A DNA stretch of 64,000 nt from an uncultured Lachnospiraceae bacterium (GTDB taxonomy: Bacteria > Bacillota > Clostridia > Lachnospirales > Lachnospiraceae): assembly GCA_934320895.1 (NCBI GenBank), contig CAKRFY010000002.1, forward strand, positions 1 through 64,000, in the 5' to 3' direction. Below the pieces are notes generated by a model. That model was not told where the DNA came from, did no database searches, and saw only the letters and a list, made by a program, of their open reading frames with translations. Shown here piece by piece: positions 8,454 to 16,639 of the stretch (position 1 is the stretch's first letter; each line of letters starts with the position of its first letter). The translations under genes were made by a program, and so were the position numbers.

Positions 8454-9140
8454 ATGAAAGACAAAAGACTTATACTTAGAGGAGAGGCAGCACTTATTTT
8501 GGCAATTATAATAAACAGCATGGGCGTATTACTTATGCTTCAGTCGGGTTCCGGAATATCGGCAATATCAAGTGTACCGTATGCATTTAGTGAGGTATTT
8601 CCGAGATTATCACTTGGAACATGGACATACATATTTCAGGGACTTCTTGTAATAACACTTATGGTTCTGAAAAAGAGATTTGTTCCATCGTATCTGTTCA
8701 GCTTTGTGGCAGGCTTTTTATTTGGAGAATTGATGGATATACATGAATTGTGGATAACAAAACTTCCATTGTCAATTCCACTTAGAATATTTTACTTTGT
8801 GTTAAGTTACATAATACTCTGTTTTGGAATTGCATTATCAAACCGCTGTAAACTGCCGATAATCCCAACAGACCTGTTTCCGAGGGACTTGTCAGAGATA
8901 ATAAACAAACCATATTCAAGAGTAAAGATTACATTTGATGTAACCTGTCTATTTGTAACAGCGTGTCTGACATACTTTGCACTCGGAAAAATTCTCGGAC
9001 TCGGAATAGGAACAGTAGTAGCTGCATTTACAATGGGAAAAGGTGTATCTATCGCAGGAAGTCTTATAGATAAGAAGATGACATTTGTATCGGTATTGCA
9101 TAAAGAACCGGATGTAGAAGCAGGGACAGAGGTTTGGTGA
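8454..9140 (+). CDS. YczE/YyaS/YitT family membrane protein
   Basis: A 228-residue integral membrane protein with about five hydrophobic helices. Family signs are the N-terminal GEAALILAIIINSMGVLLML helix, SxSSVPYAFS with the conserved proline, the GxLFG-type loop (FVAGFLFGELMDIHELW), PIIPTDLFPRDLSE, and the C-terminal LGLGIGTVVAAFTMGKGVS. Members are widespread in Firmicutes and mostly uncharacterised; B. subtilis YczE influences surfactin/bacillaene synthesis. No function can be assigned here. It has its own promoter and stands alone. Confidence 0.8.
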   Translation: MKDKRLILRGEAALILAIIINSMGVLLMLQSGSGISAISSVPYAFSEVFPRLSLGTWTYIFQGLLVITLMVLKKRFVPSYLFSFVAGFLFGELMDIHELWITKLPLSIPLRIFYFVLSYIILCFGIALSNRCKLPIIPTDLFPRDLSEIINKPYSRVKITFDVTCLFVTACLTYFALGKILGLGIGTVVAAFTMGKGVSIAGSLIDKKMTFVSVLHKEPDVEAGTEVW

Positions 9141-9220
9141 GGGATAGATATAGTTTTTACTGTTTTTAAAAAATCTATGTGGATGACACAGAAAGATTAT
9201 AGATTAGTCAGAAAGGATGG

Positions 9221-9718
9221 ATGATACTTATGAAATATGGAAATGAGATATGTGACAATATAATAAAAAGGCTGATAGTAAGCGGCACTACAATTTCAAC
9301 TATGGAGAGTTGCACATCAGGGCTTATAGCATCCATGATAACCGATACGGAGGGAGCATCGGCAATCTTTCCGGGCGGATATGTGACTTACATAAATCAG
9401 ACTAAGATTTTTGTCGGTGTGGATGAGGACATAATAAAGAAGTATGGTGTATATTCAAACGAGTGTGCCAAGGCAATGGCAGAAACCGTTAAGGAAAAAA
9501 TGAATACTGATATAGCAATCGGTATAACGGGAACGACAGGAAATGTTGACCCTAATAATGCCGACAGTGTCCAGGGAAAAGTGTATTTTTGTATAATTGT
9601 TGGTGAGAAAGTAAATTCTTTTGAGTTTGATGCGAATGTAAAAGGTATGAGCAGACATGAGATTAAGGAGTTGTATGCCAAAAAGGTGTTTGAGAAGTTA
9701 GAAGGGATAATAAAATAA
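9221..9718 (+). CDS. CinA C-terminal domain / nicotinamide-nucleotide amidase (PncC-like)
   Basis: A 165-residue stand-alone CinA_C domain. Signature segments are TMESCTSGLIASMITD, GGYVTYINQTK and IAIGITGTTGN. Characterised members deamidate nicotinamide mononucleotide to nicotinate mononucleotide in pyridine-nucleotide salvage. The catalytic Ser/Thr region (ESCTSG) and the glycine-rich loop are intact. ATG 9221 and in-frame ATG 9230 are both possible: AAGGA at 9212-9216 is close to the first and somewhat far from the second. A short AAACC/GGTTT stem at 9726-9738 follows the stop but is too weak to call as a terminator. Confidence 0.85.
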   Translation: MILMKYGNEICDNIIKRLIVSGTTISTMESCTSGLIASMITDTEGASAIFPGGYVTYINQTKIFVGVDEDIIKKYGVYSNECAKAMAETVKEKMNTDIAIGITGTTGNVDPNNADSVQGKVYFCIIVGEKVNSFEFDANVKGMSRHEIKELYAKKVFEKLEGIIK

Positions 9719-9886
9719 TAAATTTAAACCGTCGGTTTATTAAAATAATAGGCTGGCGGATTTTTTATGTATTTTGACAAAAAATGAACCAAATCATTAC
9801 CTTGATTGTCTTACATATAGAACATCATAATCATATGCATATGAATTATAGTTCAATGAAAGGACAGGAGGTTGGCGAAAGACAAC

Positions 9887-10729
9887 ATGGATAAAACAAA
9901 GATAAACGAAGAGTATTTTGTGAAAATAGTAGAAGAAGAAAAAGATTTGATGTTCAGGCTTGCCTACAATATTATGCAGAATACGGCAGATTCTGAGGAT
10001 GTGGTTGCAGAATCGATATGTAAAGCATGTGAAAAGCGTGCCAGTCTGAAAAGTCCTGCTAAATTAAGAAACTGGATGTTAAGGATTACTGTAAATATTG
10101 CCAAAAATACGGTTATATTAAGAAACCGTACAAAGCCAGTTGAGGACTGTCAGAAATATTATAAAGGTAAAACAGATGAAAAGATAAATATCTGGGAACT
10201 GGTCGGTGAGTTAAAAGAAAAAGAAGGGTTATTTCCAGAGAAAATAAAAAATGCAAATCAAAAAATTGATGACAAAGCTGCGGTAAAAATTGCTAATGAA
10301 GTATTGCAGAAGGCGTATGGCATGGATACTGATTCAGCGGAAATAAATATAGAGTTTGATTGTGCTGAATTAACAGAAAACAAGTCATTGCCAAGTTATT
10401 TTGTATCACTTTCAAAAAAATCGTGGAAATATGATGCTACCGTTGAAGTCGATTCAAAAAATGGCACGATAAATCAGATAAATGTATCACATAAGACAAA
10501 AAATGAATGTGTTTCAGGAATAAAAGTAAATGATGACAGCTATAGGGAAAACACTGCAAAAATATATCATATTTTGGACGGCATCGGTAAAAAAGACAGC
10601 GACGCACAAGAGATATATCTTGTCTACAAGTATCGTAAAAATGGTACATTGAATAGAGGAAATGTTAAATATCTGGTAAAAATGAAAGATGGTGGTGTAT
10701 TGACGAAGTGCAGATTGCTTAATAAGTAA
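9887..10729 (+). CDS. ECF sigma region-2 protein with non-sigma C-terminal domain
   Basis: A 280-residue protein. Its first 85 or so residues are a clear sigma-70 region 2: EEEKDLMFRLAYNIMQNTAD, then SEDVVAESICKACEK and LRNWMLRITVNIAKN, the parts that bind core RNA polymerase and the -10 element. The expected region 4 helix-turn-helix is absent. Instead there are about 190 residues with PepSY-like character (AVKIANEVLQKAYGMD, then VEVDSKNGTINQINVSHK) and a second beta-rich half. A sigma gene may have fused with a neighbouring anti-sigma or extracytoplasmic protein. No membrane segment is seen. ATG 9887 is 15 bases from GGAGG (9867-9871), rather far; TTG 9872 is too close. Confidence 0.6.
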   Translation: MDKTKINEEYFVKIVEEEKDLMFRLAYNIMQNTADSEDVVAESICKACEKRASLKSPAKLRNWMLRITVNIAKNTVILRNRTKPVEDCQKYYKGKTDEKINIWELVGELKEKEGLFPEKIKNANQKIDDKAAVKIANEVLQKAYGMDTDSAEINIEFDCAELTENKSLPSYFVSLSKKSWKYDATVEVDSKNGTINQINVSHKTKNECVSGIKVNDDSYRENTAKIYHILDGIGKKDSDAQEIYLVYKYRKNGTLNRGNVKYLVKMKDGGVLTKCRLLNK

Positions 10730-10762
10730 TGATTAAATGTATTGGGGGGGAGGTTGGAAAAA

Positions 10763-10793
10763 CGAAGGAAAAGATTAATCCTCTTTTCCTTCG
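10763..10793 (-). terminator. Rho-independent terminator (minus-strand polarity)
   Basis: A perfect 12-bp stem (10763-10774 with 10782-10793) and a 7-base loop. On the minus strand the stem is followed by TTTTTCC, so it best terminates transcripts from the 10829-11194 region. It also separates the sigma-like gene from that region. Confidence 0.7.
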
Positions 10794-10828
10794 ATAAGAT
10801 AATCACAGCTAATTTTCAATCTATACAA

Positions 10829-11014
10829 TTAGATTTCATAAGCATCCACCAAGCGAAAGTTTCCATGATACTTACTATCAAGTCCCTTCAGACTTCTCGT
10901 TATCGGCGCAACGGTAAGAATTTGGGAACTCTCATTGTATTCTGTCCCGATCAAAACGACAACGCTGTCTACACAAAAAATAGGCAGCCCTCTTTCGGAC
11001 TGCCTACCCGCCAA
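10829..11014 (-). pseudogene. Possible MazF/PemK-type toxin fragment
   Basis: A 61-codon frame whose middle (TEYNESSQILTVAPITRSLK) resembles the core strand of MazF/PemK ribonuclease toxins, where a (N/S)SP-x-V-x-V-A-x-IT segment is usual. The N-terminal SH3-like strands are missing or in another frame, and no ribosome binding site is visible. It lies just downstream, on the same strand, of a 36-residue ORF with a good ribosome binding site and ends at a terminator. A decayed toxin-antitoxin remnant is plausible but rests on one short motif. Confidence 0.28.
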
Positions 11015-11083
11015 TGGGATATTCGGATTAAGGCTTTACCCACGCCTCCCTACGGACATTACTATTATATTCAAACATTAATA

Positions 11084-11194
11084 TTAAAATTCACTAATTT
11101 CATCGTATAGTATTTCCCATCGTTCTGGAAATATTTTTAATGTATCAACATCTACATTACTCTTTTTTATCAGTTTCATCAAATCCTTTTTCAT
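11084..11194 (-). CDS. Small protein of 36 residues, unknown function
   Basis: A short ORF starting at ATG 11194, seven bases after AAAGGAG on the minus strand. The product is Lys-rich at its N-terminus and acidic at its C-terminus (FPERWEILYDEISEF). The good ribosome binding site and initiation context support translation. I do not recognise the family. The possible PemK-like fragment follows on the same strand, so it could be what remains of an antitoxin or an unrelated small peptide. Confidence 0.4.
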   Translation of the reverse strand: MKKDLMKLIKKSNVDVDTLKIFPERWEILYDEISEF

Positions 11195-11334
11195 GTCTGT
11201 CACTCCTTTCTTTATCTGTTGCACTAAGTATATAATAAAATTTATATCATTTCCTGCCAAAATAAACAAAGAAACGGACAAATCTTGCATATGGGTTTAA
11301 ATTGCTGTCGGTCGCACAGGAGTTTGAAAACAAT

Positions 11335-12195
11335 CTATATTTGCATGTTTTTACGATATTCCGATGGTGACAGCCCTTTCATTTTTTTAAAAATACGGCT
11401 GAAATAAAGAGGGTTATCATATCCGACTAGCTGTGCTATCTCAGAGATGTTGTATTGTGTGCCTTGAAGTAATGCTTCGGCATTGTATATTCGCTTGGAG
11501 AGAATATACTGCATTGGCGTAAGGCCAGTATAAAGCTTAAAATTGCGTATAAACCAGCTTGTGCTGACATGGTTTTGTTCTGCATATGAATCTATGTTTA
11601 TCTGTTCGCTGTAATGCTCACTAAAGTAGGCTGTTGCCTTGTTCACTTCCTCGGCGGCATGGGAATTGTCAGTTTTAATGCAGGATTTAAAGTATCTTTG
11701 AAGTTTTATAAAAATCTGTCGTAAATACATGTCAAGCATTTCCGGGTAATTGTCCTTACACATTTGTAATTCATATATCATGGCACGAAAGAGGTTCTGA
11801 TATTCAAAACCGGAACCACAGTAAAATACTTTTTTGTCATCTGTAAGTCCGTAGGAGCGAAGCAGGTTTGTGACATTATTTCCGGTAAAATGAACCCAGT
11901 AGACTTCGGTCTGTTCTTTTCCATAATATTCATATTTCTGTGGCTCCTTGGGACGATATAGTACCATATGTCCAGCAGATACGATAGTTTCTTCATCATC
12001 ATTTCCAAAATGAAAATGTGCTTTTCCAGCGGCTATATATAGTAACTGAAAGTCAGCTCGTCCTCTTGGTCTCCATGTAGGCAGTTTAGGGTGGGTATAA
12101 AGTTTATAAGTGCCACAGCTTGTTACAATAAGAGGTTTTGATTTATCTTTTATGTCAACAACTGAATTGTTCAGATATGCATTGTTTGTGTACAT
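11335..12195 (-). CDS. AraC family transcriptional regulator of the lactose locus
   Basis: A 286-residue regulator. The N-terminal half is a cupin-like sugar-sensing domain (FQLLYIAAGKAHFHFG, MVLYRPKEPQKYEYYG). The C-terminal half has the two AraC helix-turn-helix motifs: INIDSYAEQNHVSTSWFIRN, then ISEIAQLVGYDNPLYFSRIF with the closing GLSPSEYR. It is divergent from the lacLM genes across a 550-bp region, the usual position for a local activator of a sugar locus. The likely inducer is lactose or a related galactoside, inferred from the neighbour. Start ATG 12195 has AAGGAG about seven bases upstream. Confidence 0.9.
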   Translation of the reverse strand: MYTNNAYLNNSVVDIKDKSKPLIVTSCGTYKLYTHPKLPTWRPRGRADFQLLYIAAGKAHFHFGNDDEETIVSAGHMVLYRPKEPQKYEYYGKEQTEVYWVHFTGNNVTNLLRSYGLTDDKKVFYCGSGFEYQNLFRAMIYELQMCKDNYPEMLDMYLRQIFIKLQRYFKSCIKTDNSHAAEEVNKATAYFSEHYSEQINIDSYAEQNHVSTSWFIRNFKLYTGLTPMQYILSKRIYNAEALLQGTQYNISEIAQLVGYDNPLYFSRIFKKMKGLSPSEYRKNMQI

Positions 12196-12321
12196 TTTAT
12201 TCTCCTTTTATGCTGGTTCAAAAAAATCTATGTGAAAATCACCAAAAAATATAAAAATAAGTGCTCTTATTTGTTGATTTTATCATTTTGTGCATGTTTT
12301 GTCTAATTTAAGATATGGATT

Positions 12322-12350
12322 TTGAACAGGTGCTTCTATATACTTACGAT
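12322..12350 (+). promoter_or_regulatory. Probable promoter of the lactose operon
   Basis: TTGAAC (12322-12327), 17-bp spacer, TACGAT (12345-12350), 50 bp before the symporter stump. It faces away from the AraC gene. Imperfect hexamers fit an activator-dependent promoter. It could still drive lacLM through the repeat array. Confidence 0.5.
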
Positions 12351-12399
12351 AGTAAAAATGTTGAAGCGAAAATCAGAAAGATTTGAAAGGATCAGGTTT

Positions 12400-12495
12400 A
12401 TGGAAGAAAAAAGATACCTAAAATGGTATAATATGGTTGGCTACGGTTCAGGAGCAAACCGTAAGTTAAAAGAGGAAAGAAATCAAAAAAAATGA
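12400..12495 (+). pseudogene. N-terminal stump of a GPH-type sugar:cation symporter
   Basis: A ribosome binding site (GAAAGGA, 12385-12391) and ATG 12400 lead into MEEKRYLKWYNMVGYGSG, the conserved cytoplasmic N-terminus of glycoside-pentoside-hexuronide:cation symporters (LacS/XynP/MelB type, usually (Y)LKWYNKxGYGSGD). Homology stops near residue 20 at AN, and the frame closes at 12493-12495 inside the first 63-bp repeat. The other 430 or so residues are gone. The stump lies just where a lactose permease would be expected, ahead of lacLM and opposite the AraC gene. Confidence 0.7.
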
Positions 12496-12731
12496 GTCAG
12501 GAAAGAGTGGAAAAGTTGAAAGACCAAGCTTAGAATGACAAAGAAATCAAAAGACTGAGTCAGAAAAGATTAGAAAAGTTGAAAGGCTAAGTGTGGAATG
12601 ACAAAGAAATCAAAAGATTGAGTCGGGAAAGAGTGGAAAAGTCGAAAGACTAAGCCTAGAATGACAAAGAAATCAGAAAGACTGAGTCAGAAAAAATTAG
12701 AAAAATTGAAAGACTAAGTCAAAGATTATAA
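12479..12731. repeat. Four tandem imperfect repeats of about 63 bp
   Basis: Four units begin with GAAATC at 12479, 12543, 12606 and 12669. Each carries a shared series of blocks: (C)TGAGTC, then GAAAAG-rich, GTTGAAAG, CTAAG and GAATGACAAA. The period is 63-64 bp. Units two and three read as short Lys/Arg/Glu peptides in one frame, but every unit ends in a stop, so the array is not one gene. It fills the space between the symporter stump and lacL, whose ATG is 18 bp beyond it. Confidence 0.85.
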
Positions 12732-12748
12732 AGAAAGCGAGGAAAAGT

Positions 12749-14752
12749 ATGGATTTTGATATGAAGTGGCTTGATGATCCTGAGACATTCAGGGTAAATC
12801 AGCTTAAAGCACACAGTGACCATTGTTATTACAGAGATTATGAAGAATTAAAAAGAAATGAGAGCGGTCTGATATGCTCGTTAAATGGACAATGGAATTT
12901 TTGTTTCAGCAAAAATGTTGAGAGCAGACCAAAAGAATTTTATAAGGAAGATTATGATGCAAGTGGATTTGACAAGATTATGGTGCCGGGACATATCGAG
13001 CTTGCAGGTTATGATAAGATCCGTTATATAAATACGATGTATCCCTGGGAGGGAAAAGAATACCGCCGCGGTGCATATAGTATCGAGAGTGCTGGGGATG
13101 GCGCAGGAATGTTCAGCGAAGCAGAATATAATCCTGTTGGTTCATATATAAAAAGATTTGATCTAAAAGATGAAATGCACGGAAAAAGAATACATATTTG
13201 TTTTGAAGGCGTGGAGCAGGCGATGTATTTATGGCTTAACGGACAATTTGTAGGTTATGCGGAGGACAGTTTTACACCGTCTGAATTTGACCTTACACCA
13301 TTTATAAAAGAAAGAGATAATGTACTTGCAGTACAGGTTCACAAGATGAGCACAGCGGCATTTTTGGAGGATCAGGACTTTTTCAGATTTTTCGGGATTT
13401 TCAGAAATGTTACTTTAAAAGCAATACCTGATGTTCATGTGGAGGATATATTGCTCAAACCTGTATTATGCAATGATAATGTAAGCGGCAGACTTGATGT
13501 GAGTTTGAGATTGTCATTGGCTGAAAAGCAAAATATCAGTGCGGATTTTATTTTAAAAGATAATGAAGGAAATAAAGTCTTAGAAAATCGTATTGAACTT
13601 AAAGATAATGCTTTGCTTGAAGAAGAAAATTTATCAGGTGAAAATGCTCAGGTGCAAAATTCTTCAAAAGATAGTGATGTGTCATCAAATAAAAATATTT
13701 TAAAGCAGGATAATAAAATATTTACGGGAGAGATGAGTGCAGATATAAATTCCGTAAAAGCATGGGACAATCATTCCCCATACCTGTATCATGCTTTTGT
13801 TGAGATTAAAAATGAGAGTGGGGAAATCCTCGAAGTAGTTCCATATGATATAGGTTTTAGAAGAATTGAGATAATTGACAAAGTGATACATCTAAATGGG
13901 AAGAAACTTGTGATAACGGGTGTAAACCGTCATGAGTGGAATCCGAAAACAGGAAGATGCATAACTGTTGATGATATGATCTCTGACATAAATTGTATGC
14001 AGAAGAACAATATAAATGCAGTGCGTACCTGCCATTATCCAGACCAGATACCGTGGTACTATATGTGTGATAAAGTAGGAATTTATGTTATGGCGGAAAC
14101 AAATCTTGAAAGTCATGGAACATTTCAGAAACTTGGTGTTATCGATCCGTCATGCAATGTGCCAGGCTCTATCCCACAGTGGAGGGAAGTTGTAGTTGAC
14201 AGGGCAAGAAGTAATTATGAGACATTTAAAAATCACACATCTGTATTATTTTGGTCTTTGGGAAATGAGTCGTATGCGGGTGATGACATAGAGGCAATGA
14301 ATACATATTTTAAGGATAAAAATGATGGACGACTTATTCATTATGAGAGTTCTTTTTATAACAGAGCTTATGAGGATACAATATCTGATGTTGAGAGTCG
14401 TATGTATGCAAAACCAAAGGAAGTGGAAGATTATCTCAGTAATTCACCTAAGAAACCATATCTTTTATGTGAGTATATGCATGACATGGGAAATTCAATG
14501 GGCGGACTTAATGATTATATGAAGCTTATAGATAAATATGAAATGTATCACGGCGGCTTTATATGGGATTTCATTGATCAGGCAATCATGGTAAAAGATG
14601 AAGTGACCGGAAAAGAAGTTCTCAGGTATGGTGGGGATTTTGATGATAAGCCTTCTGACTATGAATTTTCAGGAAACGGAATATTATTTGCAGACCGCAG
14701 GGAAAAACCGGCAATGCAGGAAGTGAGGTATTATTATGGATTATACAGATAA
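12749..14752 (+). CDS. lacL: Beta-galactosidase large subunit (GH2, LacL)
   Basis: A 667-residue GH2 beta-galactosidase lacking the C-terminal LacZ domain 5, as in the two-subunit LacL/LacM enzymes of lactobacilli (LacL is about 625 residues; a low-complexity insert near residues 285-330 explains the extra length). It has the jelly-roll domain (WNFCFSKNVESRP, PWEGKEYRRGAYS), an Ig-like domain and a TIM barrel. The general acid/base is E507 in FWSLGNESYAG and the nucleophile is E575 in LLCEYMHDMGNS. It hydrolyses lactose in the cytoplasm. lacM overlaps it by 17 bp. GAGGAAAAG precedes ATG 12749. Confidence 0.93.
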   Translation: MDFDMKWLDDPETFRVNQLKAHSDHCYYRDYEELKRNESGLICSLNGQWNFCFSKNVESRPKEFYKEDYDASGFDKIMVPGHIELAGYDKIRYINTMYPWEGKEYRRGAYSIESAGDGAGMFSEAEYNPVGSYIKRFDLKDEMHGKRIHICFEGVEQAMYLWLNGQFVGYAEDSFTPSEFDLTPFIKERDNVLAVQVHKMSTAAFLEDQDFFRFFGIFRNVTLKAIPDVHVEDILLKPVLCNDNVSGRLDVSLRLSLAEKQNISADFILKDNEGNKVLENRIELKDNALLEEENLSGENAQVQNSSKDSDVSSNKNILKQDNKIFTGEMSADINSVKAWDNHSPYLYHAFVEIKNESGEILEVVPYDIGFRRIEIIDKVIHLNGKKLVITGVNRHEWNPKTGRCITVDDMISDINCMQKNNINAVRTCHYPDQIPWYYMCDKVGIYVMAETNLESHGTFQKLGVIDPSCNVPGSIPQWREVVVDRARSNYETFKNHTSVLFWSLGNESYAGDDIEAMNTYFKDKNDGRLIHYESSFYNRAYEDTISDVESRMYAKPKEVEDYLSNSPKKPYLLCEYMHDMGNSMGGLNDYMKLIDKYEMYHGGFIWDFIDQAIMVKDEVTGKEVLRYGGDFDDKPSDYEFSGNGILFADRREKPAMQEVRYYYGLYR

Positions 14753-15692
14753 GAAAAAACTTAGGGTTGCCTACGGGGATTTTACGCTTGGAGTGCATGG
14801 TGATGGATTTGATTATATATTTTCTTATGCACAGGGGGGGCTTGAATCAATAGTAAAAGACGGATATGAGTGGCTTTATCGTTGTCCGAAACCTACTTTC
14901 TGGCGTGCGCTTACCGACAATGACAGAGGAAACAGGCTTCATATAAAGAGTGGAAGCTGGCTTGCGGCAGATATGTTTATCGACTGCAAAAAAGTTGAAG
15001 TTATCATGGATGGAGTACCACAGGGAAATGTACTCGCACCGGACAATAATCGTTATGGTAGTGATGTGTATGCAGATGAGATTATTGTTAAATATACATA
15101 TCAGACTATAATAAATCCCTCAACCACGGTTTTAGTAACATATACTGTTGATGTGACAGGAAAAATAAATGTTAATGTACATTATGTAGGTGTAAAAGGT
15201 TTGCCACAGCTTCCAGTGTTTGGTATGAGATTTATAATGCCGACACTCGCTGACAAATATATGTATGAAGGCTTGTCTGGGGAAACTTATCCTGACAGAA
15301 AAGCAGGTGCAGTAAAAGGTGTATATGAGGTTAAAGATTTAAGCCTTACACCATATCTTGTGCCACAGGACTGTGGTGTGCATATGGATACAAAGTGGGT
15401 TGAAATAACAAGACATACAAGCCTTGACAACAGCAGAAAAGATTGTGTATCACAGATATTAAAGATAGGGAGTATGGACAAGCCGTTTGCATTTTCATGT
15501 CTTCCATATACGGCAACTGAGATTGAAAATGCAACGCATCATGAAGAACTGCCGCCAGCAAGAAGAACTGTCCTTTGTATATATGGAACAGTAAGAGGTG
15601 TTGGCGGAATCGACAGTTGGGGCAGCGATGTAGGAAAAGAGTGCCGTATTGATGCTGAGAAAGACATTGAGTATTCATTTTATATCTGTTGA
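14736..15692 (+). CDS. lacM: Beta-galactosidase small subunit (LacM)
   Basis: A 318-residue protein matching the C-terminal (Bgal_small_N) domain of LacZ: GGLESIVKDGYEWL, PTFWRALTDNDRGN with the conserved W-R-A-x-T-D-N-D block that completes the active site, and FVSxMPY-like LPVFGMRFIMP with the late SCLPYTATEIENATH. Length equals known LacM proteins. It overlaps lacL by 17 bp (14736-14752), so translation is probably coupled: the ATG lies in GAGGTATTATTATG, with the ribosome binding site inside lacL. A run of seven G at 14834-14840 is a possible slippage site, but the frame is open here. Confidence 0.93.
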   Translation: MDYTDKKKLRVAYGDFTLGVHGDGFDYIFSYAQGGLESIVKDGYEWLYRCPKPTFWRALTDNDRGNRLHIKSGSWLAADMFIDCKKVEVIMDGVPQGNVLAPDNNRYGSDVYADEIIVKYTYQTIINPSTTVLVTYTVDVTGKINVNVHYVGVKGLPQLPVFGMRFIMPTLADKYMYEGLSGETYPDRKAGAVKGVYEVKDLSLTPYLVPQDCGVHMDTKWVEITRHTSLDNSRKDCVSQILKIGSMDKPFAFSCLPYTATEIENATHHEELPPARRTVLCIYGTVRGVGGIDSWGSDVGKECRIDAEKDIEYSFYIC

Positions 15693-15868
15693 TTGAAAGT
15701 GCGTATAGTATTTATTTTATATCTGCCGATTAAGCATTTGCAGAATAGTTGTTTTATATCTGCTAAATCAAAATATATATGAAGCTGTTCTGATATTTAT
15801 AAATTGTCAGTCGGTTTTTAACACTATCAAGGAAGTCACTCGCTTCTATTGGGTATAGCAAGTAATAA

Positions 15869-16402
15869 ATGGTGTATGTGACTAAAGGAAACATTGAACT
15901 TGGTGTTGGACAGGAATTGTATCATATGGATGAGGGCGATTTTGCCATTGTATTTCCGAATGTAATTCACCATTATCAGGTGTTTGACACTAATGATAAT
16001 AAAGTAGTTTATCTGTACCCTGAGCCATCAATGTTTCCATCTTATTGTATAGAACTTGAAAAGTATAGTCCGAAAAATCCTGTTATAAAAAAGAAAAATC
16101 TGCACCATGACATAATATGCGTGATAAAAGCGATTATCGGTAACAGGGAAAATATAAAAGACATGATGCTGATAAAAGCATATATTCAGGTGATACTTGC
16201 ACATGTGTTTTCTGAAATGGAAATGGTATAAGGTTAAACCATGTGGTATCACTTCTGGAAAATTCAGGAAAAACTATAACAGATATATGGCTGGACTGTG
16301 GTTTTGAAAGTCAGAGGACTTTTAACAGAGTTTTTAAAGAGAGATATAAGATGACACCTAGAGAATATCGCAGTAAGTGTAATTCGGATGTGAGAGTAAT
16401 AT
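15869..16402 (+). pseudogene. Degraded AraC family regulator
   Basis: The first part (15869-16231) encodes the cupin half of an AraC regulator (YVTKGNIELGVGQELYHMDE, then GDFAIVFPNVIHHYQVF) without the usual first 30-40 residues. A stop follows at 16229-16231. The frame from about 16234 then encodes only the second helix-turn-helix: LENSGKTITDIWLDCGFESQ, RTFNRVFKERYKMTPREYRS, with a stop near 16402. The first helix-turn-helix, about 45 residues, is deleted. The gene lies behind lacM, so it may once have controlled a second sugar gene. Confidence 0.8.
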
Positions 16403-16586
16403 AGTTGAAATGGGATAATAAATGTTTACAAGAAAATTTAAGATGCTTGCAGTATGGCAAAACAGCAGTTTGCTGGTAGCAGCTGCAATTAAAATACCGT
16501 TTGCTTCAGACAGCATATGTTCAAATATAAATGATAAAATAATATTAAAAATTAACTGTATATTTCAATTATTTCCTGAAAAAGTG

Positions 16587-16595
16587 TGATATAAT
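16587..16595 (+). promoter_or_regulatory. Extended -10 promoter for MFS gene
   Basis: TGATATAAT: a TG dinucleotide one base before a perfect TATAAT (16590-16595), 45 bp ahead of ATG 16640. No convincing -35 is visible, as expected for extended -10 promoters. The preceding 16403-16586 shows no gene. Confidence 0.55.
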
Positions 16596-16639
16596 ACAAA
16601 AAATAATTATAAACATAGGAAAAATTGGAGGTATCAGGT

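Noticed and set aside
10742..11110. 122-codon plus-strand ORF
   Set aside because: It crosses a terminator stem, has no proper start context and its translation looks like no protein; minus-strand signals are better.
12479..12731. Repeat array as a CRISPR
   Set aside because: The units are direct tandem repeats without unique spacers, diverge along their whole length, and no cas gene is present.
12500..12735. The 63-bp repeats as a coiled-coil protein
   Set aside because: One frame reads basic, helix-like peptides, but each unit contains an in-frame stop and there is no start or ribosome binding site.
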